A DNA stretch of 64,000 nt from Bacteroidota bacterium (GCA_017860345.1 JAFNAV010000015.1:1-64000), one strand, 5' to 3'; numbered from the stretch's first letter, positions 1 to 8,657 are shown. Made by a program: numbers and translations. Notes: generated by a model from the sequence alone, not told the origin.

Positions 1-96
1 CGAAAAACTGGCGTTCAGTTGGCTGAAACCGTCCAAACTCGCTCCTGCGTCGCTCAAACAGGACAGTTTCAAACGCCAACTTCACTGGTTTTTCGG
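1..96. repeat. Imperfect long inverted repeat at window edge
   Basis: The first 34 bases (starting CGAAAAAC, ending GAAACCGTCC) reappear inverted and imperfectly at 63-96 (GGACAGTTTC ... GTTTTTCG). The loop is an AAACTCGCTCC...GTCGCTCAAA segment that is itself partly self-complementary. No ORF covers it. It resembles extragenic palindromic repeats of Bacteroidota. It may extend left of the window, so its true boundary is unknown. Confidence 0.45.
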
Positions 97-406
97 CTCG
101 CCGGACGAGGTCGCTCGTTGAAGAGATATTGTCTTTTTTACTGGTCGTTTTACGGATAATCATATTGAATTAAAACCGGTAAGAACAAAAGTACCCGTAT
201 CTTCTGGCAGGTACTACAGCTATACAACTAAAATTATTACAATATTGTTTTAATTACAATAAAAATAATGACAAACTATAACAAACCAAGGCTCTCATGT
301 TTCGATTTTTAAAAAGTTTTTTTAGAGAGAGATTAAACTATGTGAATGCGAAACAGTCATTATATGTACAACAAATTAATGTTATATTTTAAATAATTCA
401 AATGTC

Positions 407-781
407 ATGAAAAAACTATTATTATTCGCTTTCGTACTTATGTTAGCCATTGGTGCTAATGCCCAGAATCCTCAGGGTAATGGTCCTATGGGAATGAGAG
501 GCACCCCCAAAGAAAGGGCTGCCGTATTAGTAAAACAACTTGAGCTCACCCCCGAACAAGCTACTCAGCTTGAAGAATTTTACACCCAACAGGACAAAGC
601 CCGCGCAGAGCTAAGAGCCCAATTTCAGGACAACCGCGAAGGAATGCGCGAAAAATTCATGGAACAACGTAAAGCCGACGACGCTAAACTGGAACAAATT
701 TTAGGCAAAGAAAAATTCCAGAAATACGTAGAACAGCGCGAAGCCAGAATGCGTGAAGGTGGCGGCGGACAAAGACCATAA
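407..781 (+). CDS. Secreted DUF4890-like / Spy-like small protein
   Basis: A 124-residue protein with a signal peptide (MKKLLLFAFVLMLAIGANAQ, cleavage after about residue 20). The mature part is highly charged and helical: LTPEQATQLEEFY at about 47-59, then repeated R/E/K-rich helices and a Gly-rich tail ending GGGGQRP. The LTPEQ motif, the size and the helical mature part match the DUF4890 family of Bacteroidota and resemble the periplasmic chaperones Spy/CpxP. A periplasmic role, perhaps in envelope stress or metal binding, is inference only. The gene stands alone: it is followed by its own terminator and the next gene has its own promoter. Confidence 0.8.
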   Translation: MKKLLLFAFVLMLAIGANAQNPQGNGPMGMRGTPKERAAVLVKQLELTPEQATQLEEFYTQQDKARAELRAQFQDNREGMREKFMEQRKADDAKLEQILGKEKFQKYVEQREARMREGGGGQRP

Positions 782-806
782 GATATTGGATTTTTATTTA
801 TTAGAG

Positions 807-850
807 AAAAAAGACTAAATTCGGTATTACCGGGTTTGGTCTTTTTTTTT
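807..850 (+). terminator. Rho-independent terminator after the DUF4890-like gene
   Basis: An AAAAAGACTAAA arm pairs with TTTGGTCTTTTT around a short loop, followed by a run of T. It begins 26 nt after the stop codon. Confidence 0.8.
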
Positions 851-1012
851 GAAATTCACAACAGGAGTAGCCCCCCGATAGCGCAGCTGCCAGAGCTGGT
901 AATAAACGAAAAAACCGTTTCTTTTTTTTGATTTCATTCGTGATTTTACATTATTTTATATCATATTACAAAAATAATATATCTTTTTTCGATATATCAG
1001 TTAAGTTATTCT

Positions 1013-1020
1013 TATATTTG
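1013..1020 (+). promoter_or_regulatory. -7 promoter box of the S9 peptidase gene
   Basis: TATATTTG matches the Bacteroidota -7 consensus TAnnTTTG and lies 56 nt before the ATG at 1077. No good -33 TTTG is present at 19 nt; TTTC at 987-990 is the nearest. Confidence 0.5.
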
Positions 1021-1076
1021 CATCCGTATTATGTGATAAATTATCAGGAGTAAAAACAATTAATTATTGTAAGCCA

Positions 1077-3350
1077 ATGAAATTCAAATTATTAAACCTT
1101 ATTGCATTGTTTGTTATGACAGCTATTACAGCAAATGCTCAGTCGGTTTCGGGCGATTGGAAAGGCACATTAGATGTGCAGGGTACAAAACTGGAACTGA
1201 TTTTTCACGTTTCAGGTTCGGAAGGTAGTTATGCTACCACATTAGATGTGCCAGCTCAGGGAGCAGCAGGTATTCCGGTAGACAAAACCGAATTTGCCGA
1301 CAATAAAATCTCGTTCAAGGTAACCGCCGCAGGCATTGCCTTCAACGGCGAGTTGAAAGATGGAGCTATTGTGGGTAACTTTTTGCAGGCAGGAATGTCT
1401 TTTCCGCTTACACTTACCAGGTTTGAGAACAAGCTTCCGGGCAATGTTTCGTTGCCTTCGTCGGCTGCCGAACTGGCCAAACTGGCGGCCTATGATCAGG
1501 GTAACTTTAAGTATAAAGTGTCCGACTATTTTGCTCGTCCCAAGGCCTCATCGTTCCAACTGTCGCCTAATGGCAAATACATGTCGTACAAAGAAAAAGA
1601 TGCCAACAACAAAAACCATGTGTATGTAAAAGAAATAGCAACAGGTAAAATCCAACGGGCTATTGAGGAAAAAGAAGAACTTATTAAGGGTTATGGCTGG
1701 ATAAACGACGACCGCCTGTTTTTTATGATGGACAAAGGTGGCAACGAAAACTACCATGTGTATGCAGCAAACATCGATGGGTCGAACACCAAAGACCTCA
1801 CTCCTTTTGATGGCGTAAGGGCCAATATCTCCAAAATTCTGAAAGACCAGAAAGACTACGTAATAGTTGAGATGAATAAAAACAACAAGCAGATTTTTGA
1901 GCCTTACAAACTAAACGTGGTTACCGGTGAACTTACGCAACTTTACGAAAACAAAGATGTAGCCAATCCTATTCAGGGATACGAATTTGACAAGGACGGA
2001 GAGCTGCGTGGTTACTCTAAGCTCGTAAACGGTACTCAGGTGGAGTTTTATTACAAAGATTTAGCTACAGGCGAGTTCCGCTTGCTGAAAAAAACCAATT
2101 GGGATGACTCTTTCGGTATCATCAGCTTCAACTACGCATCGAAAAACAAAGATGAAGCGTACGTGCTTACCAACCTCAATGGCGATAAAGCCGAAATTGT
2201 GCTTTACGACCTGAAAAACGACAAGGAGATTAAGAAAATTTTCTCCAATCCGGATTTTGACGTAAACGGCATATCCCTATCGCGCAAGCGCAACTGGGAA
2301 ACCGATTACTACAGCTACGAAGGCGACAAATACGTTATTGTTCCGGTAAGTAAATTTTACAAGGATATGAATGCCCGTATGCAAAAAGCATTTAAAGGCA
2401 AAGAGTTTTATGTGGTGGACAACGATGATAACGAAACCAAATTCCTGATTGTACTGCAAAGCGACAAGCTGTACGGTACATACTACGAATACAACGCTAT
2501 TACCAAAAAATTCACTTTGCTGTACGACCTGATGCCGCAACTCAAAGAAACTGATATGGCCGAAATGCGCCCTATCTCATTCAAAAGTCGCGACGGGCTT
2601 ACCATTCATGGCTACATAACCTTACCCAAAGCTGCCCTGGAAGGCAAAAAAGTGCCATTGATAGTGAATCCTCACGGAGGCCCGCAAGGCGTACGCGACT
2701 CATGGGGATTCAACCCTGAAACGCAACTATTTGCCAGCCGCGGCTATGCCACACTGCAAGTAAACTTCCGCATCTCGGGCGGTTACGGAAAAAATTTCCT
2801 GCGCGCCGGGTTCAAACAAATAGGTCGTAAACTGATGGACGATGTAGAAGATGGTGTAAACTACGCCATTGTGCAAGGCTGGGTAGATAAAAACAAAGTA
2901 GCCATTTACGGCGGAAGCCACGGTGGATATGCTACACTGATGGGACTGATTAAAACGCCTGAGCTTTACTCTTGCGGCGTCGACTATGTAGGAGTTTCAA
3001 ACATCGAAACCTTCTTCAATTCATTCCCCGAATACTGGAAACCGTACAAAGAAATGGTAAAAGAAATCTGGTACGACCTTGACAATCCTGAAGAAGCCAA
3101 AATAGCCAAAGAAGTGTCGCCAATATATCAGGTAGATAAAATTAAAAAACCACTTTTTGTAGTACAGGGTGCCAACGACCCACGTGTAAACATCAACGAG
3201 TCGGATCAAATTGTAACTGCACTGCGCAACAAAGGTTTTGAAGTACCTTATCTGGTTAAATACAACGAAGGACACGGCTACCACCGCGAAGAAAACCAGC
3301 TTGAACTTTACCAGCAGATGCTTGGGTTCTTTGCCAAATATCTGAAATAA
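1077..3350 (+). CDS. S9 family (prolyl oligopeptidase-type) serine peptidase
   Basis: A 757-residue secreted peptidase with a signal peptide (ends ANAQ, about residue 22). Residues about 25-115 form a small beta-rich domain (SGDWKGTLDVQG ... FNGELKDG) not needed for S9 catalysis. A beta-propeller covers about 150-500 and the alpha/beta-hydrolase domain follows from about 510. The catalytic triad can be read directly: Ser614 in GGSHGG, Asp701 in GANDPRVN and His733 in NEGHGY. The family cleaves short peptides, often after proline or as dipeptidyl peptidases in the periplasm, where Bacteroidales use peptides as carbon sources. The exact specificity is not readable. It is monocistronic, with its own promoter box and terminator. 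Confidence 0.92.
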   Translation: MKFKLLNLIALFVMTAITANAQSVSGDWKGTLDVQGTKLELIFHVSGSEGSYATTLDVPAQGAAGIPVDKTEFADNKISFKVTAAGIAFNGELKDGAIVGNFLQAGMSFPLTLTRFENKLPGNVSLPSSAAELAKLAAYDQGNFKYKVSDYFARPKASSFQLSPNGKYMSYKEKDANNKNHVYVKEIATGKIQRAIEEKEELIKGYGWINDDRLFFMMDKGGNENYHVYAANIDGSNTKDLTPFDGVRANISKILKDQKDYVIVEMNKNNKQIFEPYKLNVVTGELTQLYENKDVANPIQGYEFDKDGELRGYSKLVNGTQVEFYYKDLATGEFRLLKKTNWDDSFGIISFNYASKNKDEAYVLTNLNGDKAEIVLYDLKNDKEIKKIFSNPDFDVNGISLSRKRNWETDYYSYEGDKYVIVPVSKFYKDMNARMQKAFKGKEFYVVDNDDNETKFLIVLQSDKLYGTYYEYNAITKKFTLLYDLMPQLKETDMAEMRPISFKSRDGLTIHGYITLPKAALEGKKVPLIVNPHGGPQGVRDSWGFNPETQLFASRGYATLQVNFRISGGYGKNFLRAGFKQIGRKLMDDVEDGVNYAIVQGWVDKNKVAIYGGSHGGYATLMGLIKTPELYSCGVDYVGVSNIETFFNSFPEYWKPYKEMVKEIWYDLDNPEEAKIAKEVSPIYQVDKIKKPLFVVQGANDPRVNINESDQIVTALRNKGFEVPYLVKYNEGHGYHREENQLELYQQMLGFFAKYLK

Positions 3351-3374
3351 AAATCAGCGTTAGCTATTAACTAT

Positions 3375-3417
3375 TAAACGGTTTGAGAGTTTCAAAAACA
3401 CTCAAACCGTTTTTTTA
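3375..3417 (+). terminator. Terminator of the S9 peptidase gene
   Basis: AAACGGTTTGAG pairs with CTCAAACCGTTT across a short loop and is followed by seven or more T. Confidence 0.85.
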
Positions 3418-3491
3418 TTCAGATTTATACGGAATAGCATGTTATATGCCTAAAACAGGATATTACAAATACAAACAGGACGTTCAGACTT
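3418..3491 (+). repeat. Dispersed intergenic repeat, copy 1 (about 75 bp)
   Basis: This noncoding stretch shares TTCAGA-TTTATAC, GTTAT-TGCCTAAAA, CAGGATATT and AAATAC-AACAG, in the same order and spacing, with 28545-28621. Both copies are intergenic and in the same orientation. The rest of the 3351-3783 gap holds only terminators. Confidence 0.55.
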
Positions 3492-3572
3492 GTAGGTATG
3501 AGCAAACAATAAACCTCAGCATCTTATGGATTGATGCCTGAAACTGGCAGCCTTATTTCCGCAAGACTGACG

Positions 3573-3615
3573 AAAAAAAAACAGCCGGAACAAACTTTTT
3601 AAAGCTGGCTCCGGC
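3573..3615 (-). terminator. Terminator of the DUF3244 gene
   Basis: Read on the minus strand, GCCGGA pairs with TCCGGC across about 20 nt and is followed by TG and nine T. It lies about 170 nt after the stop codon at 3784, which is rather far. Confidence 0.55.
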
Positions 3616-3783
3616 GTTTGTAACAAAACAAAAGGTTGTCTCAATGTTGAGTTTAACGTTAACTATCACTATATATTCACAATATCGAAAATTAACAAAT
3701 TCACGTGTTAATATCGATTTCAAAAAAGCGGCTTAGGTTGTTTCACCTTATTTTCAAAAAATATTTACTTGTATCTGTATTAT

Positions 3784-4143
3784 TTACAGACTAAAATTTC
3801 CATGTAAAATCATCGAGCCATAACTAATCACCAGCAAATAATTGCCCGGAGCCAAATTGTCCACCATGGTACTCATCTCCAGTTCAGATGACGTGTCGGT
3901 GGTAACGCTGTAAACGGTATTGCCGTCGGCATCTTCTATAGCAATCACTGCTGTTCCTACAGAGTATTCAAAAATCACCAACAACTCATCTTCTTCGAGA
4001 AACGCTCTGACCGGAATATATACCGGCGAACGGGGCGGTATTGTTACATTTACGTCTTTAGTTGGTTTCAAACTAATTTCCGAGGCCGGCAACTGCATGC
4101 TTATCCCCACCAATAAAATTAAGAACACAAAAACTCTTTTCAT
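3784..4143 (-). CDS. Secreted DUF3244-like protein
   Basis: The ORF can start at 4155, but the internal Met at 4143 (MKRVFVFLILLVGISMQLPAS) gives a standard signal peptide and is preferred. The mature protein is about 100 residues and predicted all-beta: a VTIPPRSPVYIPV strand region, then VIFEYSVGTAVIAIEDADGNTVYS and LAPGNYLLVISYG. This matches DUF3244, a Bacteroidota-restricted family of small secreted beta-sandwich proteins resembling T9SS sorting domains in fold. The function is unknown. It is convergent with the S9 peptidase and divergent from the TPR regulator. Confidence 0.75.
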   Translation of the reverse strand: MKRVFVFLILLVGISMQLPASEISLKPTKDVNVTIPPRSPVYIPVRAFLEEDELLVIFEYSVGTAVIAIEDADGNTVYSVTTDTSSELEMSTMVDNLAPGNYLLVISYGSMILHGNFSL

Positions 4144-4336
4144 TATAAATATCAAAGAACTAAAGCCCGATAGCAGCTTTATATATATTAATTTTTTATA
4201 TTTGCACCTGCAAGTTAACTGTTTTTAATTTTACATGCAAAAAAAAATACGGTACACATCGTTTTTTACAAAAAATACAAATGCCTGTTTTTTAAAACAT
4301 TAAATAATTCCAAAAAAGTTTTTACGGTACAGACGA

Positions 4337-4364
4337 CCTGTTACTTCTACAAAACAGGTTTTTT
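4337..4364 (+). terminator. Terminator-like hairpin in the leader of the TPR regulator gene
   Basis: CCTGTT pairs with AACAGG over a 10-nt loop and is followed directly by TTTTTT. It lies upstream of the + gene at 4492 with no + gene before it, so it is either an attenuator in a long leader or a barrier to read-through. A TATATTTG -7-like box at 4198-4205 lies upstream of it. Confidence 0.45.
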
Positions 4365-4390
4365 AACCAACGTTTTTAAAATTTCTTTAG

Positions 4391-4470
4391 GAAACAAACA
4401 TGAGCATGGAGGTTGGCCGATGCCTGTTTCCCGAAAGTTATCGGGATTGCGAGTTTCATGCTACAACTAA
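4391..4470 (+). promoter_or_regulatory. Structured leader element, copy A
   Basis: This copy contains the CCCGAAAGTTATCGGG hairpin and ends TGCGAGTTTCATG plus CTACAACTAA, 31 nt before the ATG at 4492. The 5' side (AAACATGAGCA) can pair with TGC-GA-GTTT. Copies B, C and D precede three unrelated genes (see findings). Confidence 0.55.
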
Positions 4471-4491
4471 TTAAAAAATAAAAATGAACGT

Positions 4492-6156
4492 ATGAAAAAA
4501 AATAATTTTTTAATTCTGTGGACTCTTACCCTTCTGTTAAGCTCGTGCGGCGCAAGATACACTAACAATAGCGTTATACTGCAGGCAGAAGCTCTGATGA
4601 ACAACTACCCCGACAGCGCTTATAAGCTACTAACGTCGATCCCTAACCCCGAAAAACTCTCCCGGGCCGACTATGCAGCCTGGTGCCTGCAATATACTCA
4701 TGCACAGTACAAATCATACAAAGATATTACTTCGGACAGTATCATATCCATAGCCGTAAACTATTACGACAACTCAAAACTTTATAAATACAGCGGTACA
4801 GCATACTATCTTTCAGGCGCAATTGCCTATCTGGCCCAAGAATACAAAAAAGGAGTTAGCGATATGAAGAAAGCAATAGACCTGCTTGAACATACGGATG
4901 AATATGATTTAATCGGACTGGCTTCAATCAACCTCAGTTACCAGTATCAAAGAGAAGGATACATTCAAAATGCCCGCAAGTATATTTTTCAGTCGCTCAA
5001 AAATTTTACAGCTTCAGGCAATAAAAAATATCTGGTATACTCCTATCAAAAAATTGGCGACTTCTATTCAATTGCCGGTTACCCGCCTGATAGCAGTTGT
5101 TTGTATTTTCAGAAAGCGGTAGATTTAGCCAAAGAAGTAGGAGACAGCTCATCGTACTATATCAACATAGGCAATATTGGCTTTGAAATATACGCGAAGG
5201 ACCCCCGCGATGCAACCAACAAAATACTGACAGCCTACAAACACAGCAGTACATTCAAGAGCTCGTATACAGCATTTTTGGCTTACACCTACACCGTACT
5301 CAATAAACCTGATTCGGCAGAATATTTTTTGAAAGAGGCCGAAAAATTACAAACCAACACCTCGGAGCAACACCTGCTCAAAATAAGCAAAGCTCGCATA
5401 CATAGCCAGAAAAAACAATACGACCTGGCTTACAACGAAATAACCGACGCTTATTTATTGAACGAAAAAATACTGACCGACAGAATAAAAAGTCAGATAT
5501 ACAGCATCGACAAGCAATATGACTTCACTGAAAAAGAAAAGGAAAATGCCACGCTGAAAATAGCTAACAAAAACAAATTACTCCTTATAGGCGGCCTCAC
5601 TATGATGGTAATTTCGGCACTTATATTCCTGCTGTACATCAGAGGCATACACCGAAAAAAGCAAGCCGAACTGGAACTCCGCAATAAGAAAACAGAGTAT
5701 GAACTGAAAATTAAAGCTCAGGAAGCAAAAAACAAGTACGATCTTCTGAAACAAAAACTGCAACAGAGAATAGAAATATCGCTTCAGTTCCGCAAAATAC
5801 AAAACAACCCGACTTTAAATCAGAAGAAAGAAGAAATACTCGACGATATTATTAGAAAAGTAATTCTCCAAAAAGATGAATGGGACTACTATGAGAATGA
5901 GGTTAACAGCTTGTTGAACAACAAACTAAACGAGCTGAGAGAACACTATAAAAACCTAACTAAGGCCGACATGATAGTAATAGCACTGATATACATGGAT
6001 GTAAGCACTACCGACACCTGCACACTGATGAATATGAACAAGGAAACCCTGTATACCCGCCGCAAGAGAATAAAAAAACACCTGAACATAAGCGAAGATA
6101 CCGAAATAGAGGCCTGGCTTCATGCCTATGCCAATGCCCCAAGTTCAATGAGTTAA
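4492..6156 (+). CDS. Membrane-anchored TPR regulator with C-terminal HTH-like domain
   Basis: A 554-residue protein. It opens with a lipoprotein-type signal (LLLSSCGAR, lipobox Cys at 19). A periplasmic region of about 25-350 is built of helical TPR-like repeats (for example GTAYYLSGAIAYLAQEYKKG). A single transmembrane helix spans about 362-384 (LLLIGGLTMMVISALIFLLYI). A cytoplasmic coiled coil follows (390-440), then a C-terminal domain (480-545) with NMNKETLYTRRKRIKKHLNI, which looks like the recognition part of a LuxR-type HTH. This architecture is common in Bacteroidota and is thought to act as a membrane-bound transcription regulator; ligand and targets are unknown. A lipobox together with an internal helix is odd, and the N-terminal segment might instead be a first membrane span. 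It is monocistronic with a long leader carrying copy A. Confidence 0.75.
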   Translation: MKKNNFLILWTLTLLLSSCGARYTNNSVILQAEALMNNYPDSAYKLLTSIPNPEKLSRADYAAWCLQYTHAQYKSYKDITSDSIISIAVNYYDNSKLYKYSGTAYYLSGAIAYLAQEYKKGVSDMKKAIDLLEHTDEYDLIGLASINLSYQYQREGYIQNARKYIFQSLKNFTASGNKKYLVYSYQKIGDFYSIAGYPPDSSCLYFQKAVDLAKEVGDSSSYYINIGNIGFEIYAKDPRDATNKILTAYKHSSTFKSSYTAFLAYTYTVLNKPDSAEYFLKEAEKLQTNTSEQHLLKISKARIHSQKKQYDLAYNEITDAYLLNEKILTDRIKSQIYSIDKQYDFTEKEKENATLKIANKNKLLLIGGLTMMVISALIFLLYIRGIHRKKQAELELRNKKTEYELKIKAQEAKNKYDLLKQKLQQRIEISLQFRKIQNNPTLNQKKEEILDDIIRKVILQKDEWDYYENEVNSLLNNKLNELREHYKNLTKADMIVIALIYMDVSTTDTCTLMNMNKETLYTRRKRIKKHLNISEDTEIEAWLHAYANAPSSMS

Positions 6157-6203
6157 GGTAAAACTACTACGCTGGCCTGATATAAAAAATCAGACGGTGT
6201 TAT

Positions 6204-6234
6204 TTTGCTTGTTGGCAGATATTGATTATTTTTG
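6204..6234 (+). promoter_or_regulatory. Consensus Bacteroidota promoter of the YhhQ gene
   Basis: TTTG at 6204-6207, a 19-nt spacer and TATTTTTG at 6227-6234 match the TTTG-N19-TAnnTTTG consensus exactly. Transcription should begin near 6241, giving a leader of about 60 nt. This is the best promoter match in the window. Confidence 0.8.
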
Positions 6235-6299
6235 CAGTCGATTTTTGCGCCTCGGCAGCAAAAGCGTGTGCTTGAATACCACGTAAAAAACAAGAAAGA

Positions 6300-6980
6300 A
6301 TGAAAAAACAAGTGTCAGTCACCTTTATGGTGCTGGGGATGCTGTTTACGGTATGCCTCATCGTTTCTAACATTGTGGAGCAAAAGCTGATTCATATCGG
6401 CCCTTTCGAAGCTACTGCCGGATTGCTCCTTTTTCCTGTTACTTATATAGTAAACGACCTGATAGCCGAAGTATGGGGCTATCGCAAAGTGCGGTTAATT
6501 ATCTGGAACGGTTTCCTGATGAATTTTTTGGCAGTTTTTATTTTCAGGCTGAGCATTTGGGCTCCCGGCTCCGAAAATTTTACGCATCAGGAGGCCTTTG
6601 AACTTGTACTGAGCAATACAGCCCGTATCACAGTGGCCAGTTTTATCGCATTTCTGTTTGGGTCGTTCCTGAATGCCTATGTAATGAGCAAGATGAAAAT
6701 TTTGCAACACGGACGGGGTTTTTCGGTGCGAGCCATTGTTTCCACCATTGTAGGCGAAGGGGTCGACTCCATCGTGTTTTTCAGCATTGCATTCAGCGGC
6801 ATTCTGTCTGTTCACGACCTGATAATGCTAATACTTACACAAACAGCCATGAAAACCGGCTATGAAGTTTTGGCCTTACCCATAACCAATATATTGGTAA
6901 AATGGGTAAAAAAACGGGAAGACACTGACATTTACGACGACAACGTATCGTACAACCCACTGAAAATAAAAGAACTATAA
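6300..6980 (+). CDS. yhhQ: Queuosine precursor transporter (YhhQ/DUF165 family)
   Basis: A 226-residue integral membrane protein with about six hydrophobic helices. The family signature is visible: TVCLIVSNIVEQKL in helix 1, ATAGLLLFPVTYIVNDLIAEVWGY in helix 2, and VGEGVDSIVFFSIAF in a later helix. YhhQ/QPTR proteins import queuine or preQ0/preQ1 bases for queuosine modification of tRNA. The substrate is inferred from the family. The gene is monocistronic, with a consensus promoter and its own terminator. I looked for a preQ1 riboswitch in the 60-nt leader and did not find a convincing one. Confidence 0.9.
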   Translation: MKKQVSVTFMVLGMLFTVCLIVSNIVEQKLIHIGPFEATAGLLLFPVTYIVNDLIAEVWGYRKVRLIIWNGFLMNFLAVFIFRLSIWAPGSENFTHQEAFELVLSNTARITVASFIAFLFGSFLNAYVMSKMKILQHGRGFSVRAIVSTIVGEGVDSIVFFSIAFSGILSVHDLIMLILTQTAMKTGYEVLALPITNILVKWVKKREDTDIYDDNVSYNPLKIKEL

Positions 6981-7013
6981 AAAAAACATATTTTTTTCAT
7001 TCAAGTCACACAT

Positions 7014-7069
7014 AAAAAAAAAGACAGGTTAACCTTTGCAAAAGCGCGCAGGCAACCTGTCTTTTTTTT
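7014..7069. terminator. Bidirectional terminator between yhhQ and the T9SS cargo gene
   Basis: AAAGACAGGTT pairs with AACCTGTCTTT. There are A/T runs on both sides, so it can serve yhhQ (+) and the minus-strand gene ending at 7275. Confidence 0.85.
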
Positions 7070-7183
7070 ATATCAGATTCTTTAAAAATGTTTTATTCAT
7101 ACTCTTGAGAATGGACATCCAAAAGCCGCACTAATTTGGCTATTGACGGTTACAAATTTTTGACTTCTGGGTTGTTAGTTTAT

Positions 7184-7214
7184 CCCCTCCAAACCACCCC
7201 GAAGGGAGGCTTTC
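7184..7214. repeat. CCCCTCC palindromic repeat, copy 1
   Basis: CCCCTCC ... GGGAGGC with a 15-nt loop is similar in sequence and layout to 8658-8692 and 61112-61144. Confidence 0.5.
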
Positions 7215-7231
7215 AGAGTTGCGTTGTTTTA

Positions 7232-7262
7232 GTGGAGACGCGATCTGAAGTCGCACTCCCAC
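7232..7262. repeat. GAGACGCGAT-type palindrome
   Basis: GTGGAGACGCGAT pairs imperfectly with AGTCGCACTCCCAC across CTGA. No ORF uses it. It resembles short extragenic palindromes seen in many Bacteroidota genomes (recalled, not searched). Confidence 0.4.
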
Positions 7263-7274
7263 ATGAAAAACAGC

Positions 7275-8645
7275 TTATTTTATCATTTTTACAAATGCTT
7301 GTTTGCCGGCAGCATCTGTGTATCTGGCAATATAAGTACCTTTGGCTAAGACTGACACATCTACTGTTTCAGCAGTGCTATTTGTGGCGATTATTTTTGC
7401 AACTACTGTTTTGCCACTTAAATCCGAGATAACGATGCTTGCTCCACTACCTGCTGAAGTGAAAATGAAGCGGGCTTCGTTAACTACAGGATTGGGTTGC
7501 AGGTGGAGAGCAAAATCACTTTCGGCAGCAGGAGCGTTGTTAGCGGTAGAAATTGTTACATTTATTTCAAACTCCACGCTTTGGGCTCCATCTGCTGAGG
7601 CAACGGTAATGATAGCTGAACCAACTGTGAGTGCGGCTATATTGCCAGTATTGTCAACCGTGACAACAGCGGTATTGTCGCTGCTCCATGTTACGTTGGT
7701 GTTAGTGGCATTGGTGGGCGATACGGTGGCAGTGAGTTTTGCCGTGCTGCCTTGCTCCAGTGAAAGCCCGAGACGGATAGCACTCACCTTTAACTCCTCT
7801 ACCGTAAGCGTAGCAGTTACAGGGGTGGCTGCATTGTAAGTGTCGTTACCGGCTTGTGAGGCGGTGATGGTGGTAGTGCCTGCACCAACGATATGCACCG
7901 TGTTGCCACTGATGGTGGCAACTGCTGTGTTGGAACTACTGTACGTTACGGCCAGACCACTGGTAGCGGTGGCTGAAAGTGAGAAGTCGGCATCGCCTAC
8001 GGTTTTTTCCAAATTGCTCAGGCCGCTTATGGTTTGATCCTGCTTGCTAACGGCTCCGACTTCCGTGACGGAAGCATTGTCGAAATAAGCGGTTATTTGA
8101 TTCGGTCTAAGCAAAATTCCTATATAAGCTGCTGTCGATGGAACTACCTCGTTGGTAGTTAACGTTAGCTGCCCCCATGTTTGCAATGTGACTGTGTTAG
8201 CTTTTATCACTGTTGTTGATCCGACAACACTTCCTGAAGTAATAGCACCACCTGCAATTTGCCCTCCATTATTCAAATTATTTCCATCCGCATCTATATA
8301 TGTGTATGCAAGGGAAACTCCACTGCGGGAGCCTGTATAAGATTGTATATTGTACCATACCGACAAGTTGTATGTTTTCCCCGGAGTTACCGGAACATAA
8401 TTTATTACAAAATCAAAACCATAAGTACTAATTACTTTCAAGCTTTTACTGCCCGCATACACAACATCGGTTGCAGCTTGGATAGTCAGGGTACTTGGAC
8501 TTAAATTTGTCCAATTATCGGGTACACCATCCATTACGGTTTCAAAACCGGGGTTGGGTACCAGATTGGTTTGCGCTTGTAGCGTTGTGAGGCTACACAA
8601 TGTCGTCAGAGTGATGACGGCGAAAAAGAGTCGAATTGTTTTCAT
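7275..8645 (-). CDS. T9SS-secreted protein with CBM-like and two Big_2 domains
   Basis: A 456-residue secreted protein. It has a signal peptide (ends LQAQ, about 25), then a jelly-roll-like domain at about 28-195 opening NLVPNPGFETVMDGVPDNWT, typical of CenC/CBM4-type carbohydrate-binding modules. Two bacterial Ig-like (Big_2) domains follow at about 203-285 and 286-370 (VTYSSSNTAVATIS; VTWSSDNTAVVTV). The last 70 residues (LQPNPVVNEARFIF ... LAKGTYIARY ... KMIK) form a type A T9SS sorting domain, so the protein should cross the outer membrane and be attached or released at the surface. It is the last gene of the FecR/TonB receptor/lipoprotein operon and is probably its exported glycan-binding component. 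No catalytic domain is visible. Confidence 0.8.
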   Translation of the reverse strand: MKTIRLFFAVITLTTLCSLTTLQAQTNLVPNPGFETVMDGVPDNWTNLSPSTLTIQAATDVVYAGSKSLKVISTYGFDFVINYVPVTPGKTYNLSVWYNIQSYTGSRSGVSLAYTYIDADGNNLNNGGQIAGGAITSGSVVGSTTVIKANTVTLQTWGQLTLTTNEVVPSTAAYIGILLRPNQITAYFDNASVTEVGAVSKQDQTISGLSNLEKTVGDADFSLSATATSGLAVTYSSSNTAVATISGNTVHIVGAGTTTITASQAGNDTYNAATPVTATLTVEELKVSAIRLGLSLEQGSTAKLTATVSPTNATNTNVTWSSDNTAVVTVDNTGNIAALTVGSAIITVASADGAQSVEFEINVTISTANNAPAAESDFALHLQPNPVVNEARFIFTSAGSGASIVISDLSGKTVVAKIIATNSTAETVDVSVLAKGTYIARYTDAAGKQAFVKMIK

Positions 8646-8657
8646 TTTTTTGTTGTT

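Noticed and set aside
6241-6299. preQ1 riboswitch in front of yhhQ
   Set aside because: The leader is only about 60 nt and I cannot fold a preQ1-type pseudoknot with the expected conserved bases.
7342-8504. Plus-strand ORFs 7342-7839, 7840-8037, 8152-8340 and 8259-8504
   Set aside because: They lie antisense to the T9SS cargo gene; low-complexity Val/Ala/Thr translations reflect the Big_2 codons.
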